Shown here one piece after another: positions 63,152 to 64,000 of a stretch of DNA of 64,000 nt. Every line of letters begins with the position of its first letter. Within the stretch, counting starts at the first letter, position 1. The stretch is taken from the NCBI RefSeq assembly GCF_013364235.1, contig NZ_CP054919.1:1339686-1403685 (forward strand), in the 5' to 3' direction. Position numbers and translations under genes: made by a program. The notes below the pieces were generated by a model. It was given only the letters and a program-made list of their open reading frames with translations. It did no database searches and was not told the origin of the DNA. The stretch is from Kitasatospora sp. NA04385. Its GTDB lineage: Bacteria > Actinomycetota > Actinomycetes > Streptomycetales > Streptomycetaceae.

Positions 63152-64000
63152 ATGGCAATGATGCGGCTGAGGCGTGAGGACCCCCGCATCGTCGGCCCGT
63201 ACCGGCTGCACCGGCGGCTGGGCGCCGGCGGGATGGGCGTGGTGTACCTGGGCTCCGACCGCAAGGGGCAGCGGGTCGCGCTGAAGCTGATCCGGGCCGA
63301 GCTGGCCGAGGACGCCGAGTTCCGCACCCGGTTCGCCCGGGAGATCGCCGCCGCCTCCCGGATCCGCGGCGGCTGCACGGCCCGGGTAGTGGGCTCCGAC
63401 ATCGAGACCGAGCGGCCCTGGCTGGCCACCGCGTACGTGCCCGGGCCCTCGCTGTACAAGCAGGTCTCCGAGGAGGGGCCGCTGGCCTGGCCGGACGCGG
63501 CGCGGATCGGCTCGGCGCTGGCCGACGGCCTGGTGAAGGTGCACGAGGCCGGGGTGGTGCACCGGGACCTGAAGCCGTCGAACATCCTGCTCTCCCCCAA
63601 GGGCCCGCGGATCATCGACTTCGGCATCGCCTGGTCGCGCGGCGCCTCCACGCTCACCCACGTCGGCACGGCGGTCGGCTCGCCCGGCTTCCTGGCGCCC
63701 GAGCAGGTGCGCGGCGCGGCCGTCACGCCCGCCACCGACGTGTTCGCGTTCGGGGCGACGCTGGCGTTCACGCTGACCGGGGAGTCGCCGTTCGGGTCGG
63801 GCGCCTCGTCCGAGGTGATGCTGTACCGGGTGGTGCACGAGGAGCCGGACCTGACCGGCATCCCGCCGGTGCTGGCGCCGCTGGTGCGCGCCTGCCTGGC
63901 CAAGGAGCCCTCCGAGCGGCCGCCGGCGGCGGCGCTGCACGAGCGGCTGAGCGAGCTGGCGGCGCGCGGGGGCGGCGGCCGGGCCGGTCGGGCGGCGGCC
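63152..64000 (+). CDS. Serine/threonine protein kinase, N-terminal part (runs off window)
   Basis: 283 codons in frame to the window edge. It is a Hanks-type kinase: glycine loop GAGGMGVVY, ATP lysine in VALKLI, catalytic loop HRDLKPSNIL, DFGIAW, and APEQ, followed by TDVFAFGATLAF. The kinase domain is nearly complete at about residue 265, then an Arg/Gly/Ala-rich linker begins, as in PknB-like receptor kinases before a membrane helix. The first of three nearby ATGs is taken as the start; the ribosome binding site is weak. Confidence 0.93.
   Translation, partial: MAMMRLRREDPRIVGPYRLHRRLGAGGMGVVYLGSDRKGQRVALKLIRAELAEDAEFRTRFAREIAAASRIRGGCTARVVGSDIETERPWLATAYVPGPSLYKQVSEEGPLAWPDAARIGSALADGLVKVHEAGVVHRDLKPSNILLSPKGPRIIDFGIAWSRGASTLTHVGTAVGSPGFLAPEQVRGAAVTPATDVFAFGATLAFTLTGESPFGSGASSEVMLYRVVHEEPDLTGIPPVLAPLVRACLAKEPSERPPAAALHERLSELAARGGGGRAGRAAA

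Overview
The window is high-GC actinobacterial DNA, almost certainly from a streptomycete (Streptomyces, Kitasatospora or a close relative). The evidence is the strong third-position GC bias, frequent GTG starts, the sporulation gene ssgB, a large bifunctional relA, a zinc-free type of rpsD, and a leucine TTA codon confined to one regulator. The order of the core genes (aro - mltG - ruvX - alaS - rarA - hisS - relA - apt - secFD - ruvBAC - yebC - pdxTS - pimA - acyltransferase - pgsA - HIT - thrS) is the conserved actinobacterial chromosome backbone. I also recall it from Mycobacterium tuberculosis, so this is core chromosome and not an island.

Left part (1-9.4 kb): a truncated unknown gene, an Fpg/Nei DNA glycosylase, a TetR regulator divergent from an SDR-type oxidoreductase with two matching 23-bp operators between them, an ATP-binding protein, and a shikimate-pathway block (aroC-aroK-aroB-aroQ, coupled by ATGA or short overlaps). 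A second coupled chain (ABC ATPase, GNAT, aroE) lies upstream.

9.4-24.8 kb: two tandem MltG-type lytic transglycosylases, ruvX, alaS and two small proteins. A divergent NB-ARC/TPR regulator carries a TTA codon, and its 3' end runs through the terminator of rpsD. Then come rarA, a Sua5/YciO protein, a PPK2 kinase, a LysR regulator and a GNAT.

24.9-44.9 kb: aspS-hisS-metallo-hydrolase joined by GTGA overlaps, a membrane-anchored cyclophilin, a DUF349 protein, a lipoprotein gene that reads as frameshifted, relA, apt, secF-secD-yajC (SecD with a long Ala/Ser insert), ruvB-ruvA-ruvC, yebC and pdxT-pdxS.

44.9-54.8 kb: phosphatidylinositol-mannoside genes (pimA-like, acyltransferase, pgsA), then an insertion of a degenerate EF-G-like protein, a DCC thiol protein and a 547-residue membrane protein of unknown function, followed by an Ap4A-phosphorylase-like HIT protein and thrS.

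55-64 kb: an exonuclease, two tRNA-Val(CAC) genes each with its own terminator, ssgB, a CGNR zinc-finger protein, a DsbA-like protein, a double-GNAT protein, pabC-pabB, a tRNA cluster (Gly, Cys and three near-identical tandem tRNA-Val(GAC)), a small membrane protein and the start of a Ser/Thr protein kinase that runs off the window.

I saw no phage, transposon, CRISPR array or biosynthetic cluster. The most unusual items are the degenerate EF-G-like protein with its neighbours, the paired MltG genes, the TTA-containing regulator overlapping the rpsD terminator, and the apparently frameshifted lipoprotein gene.
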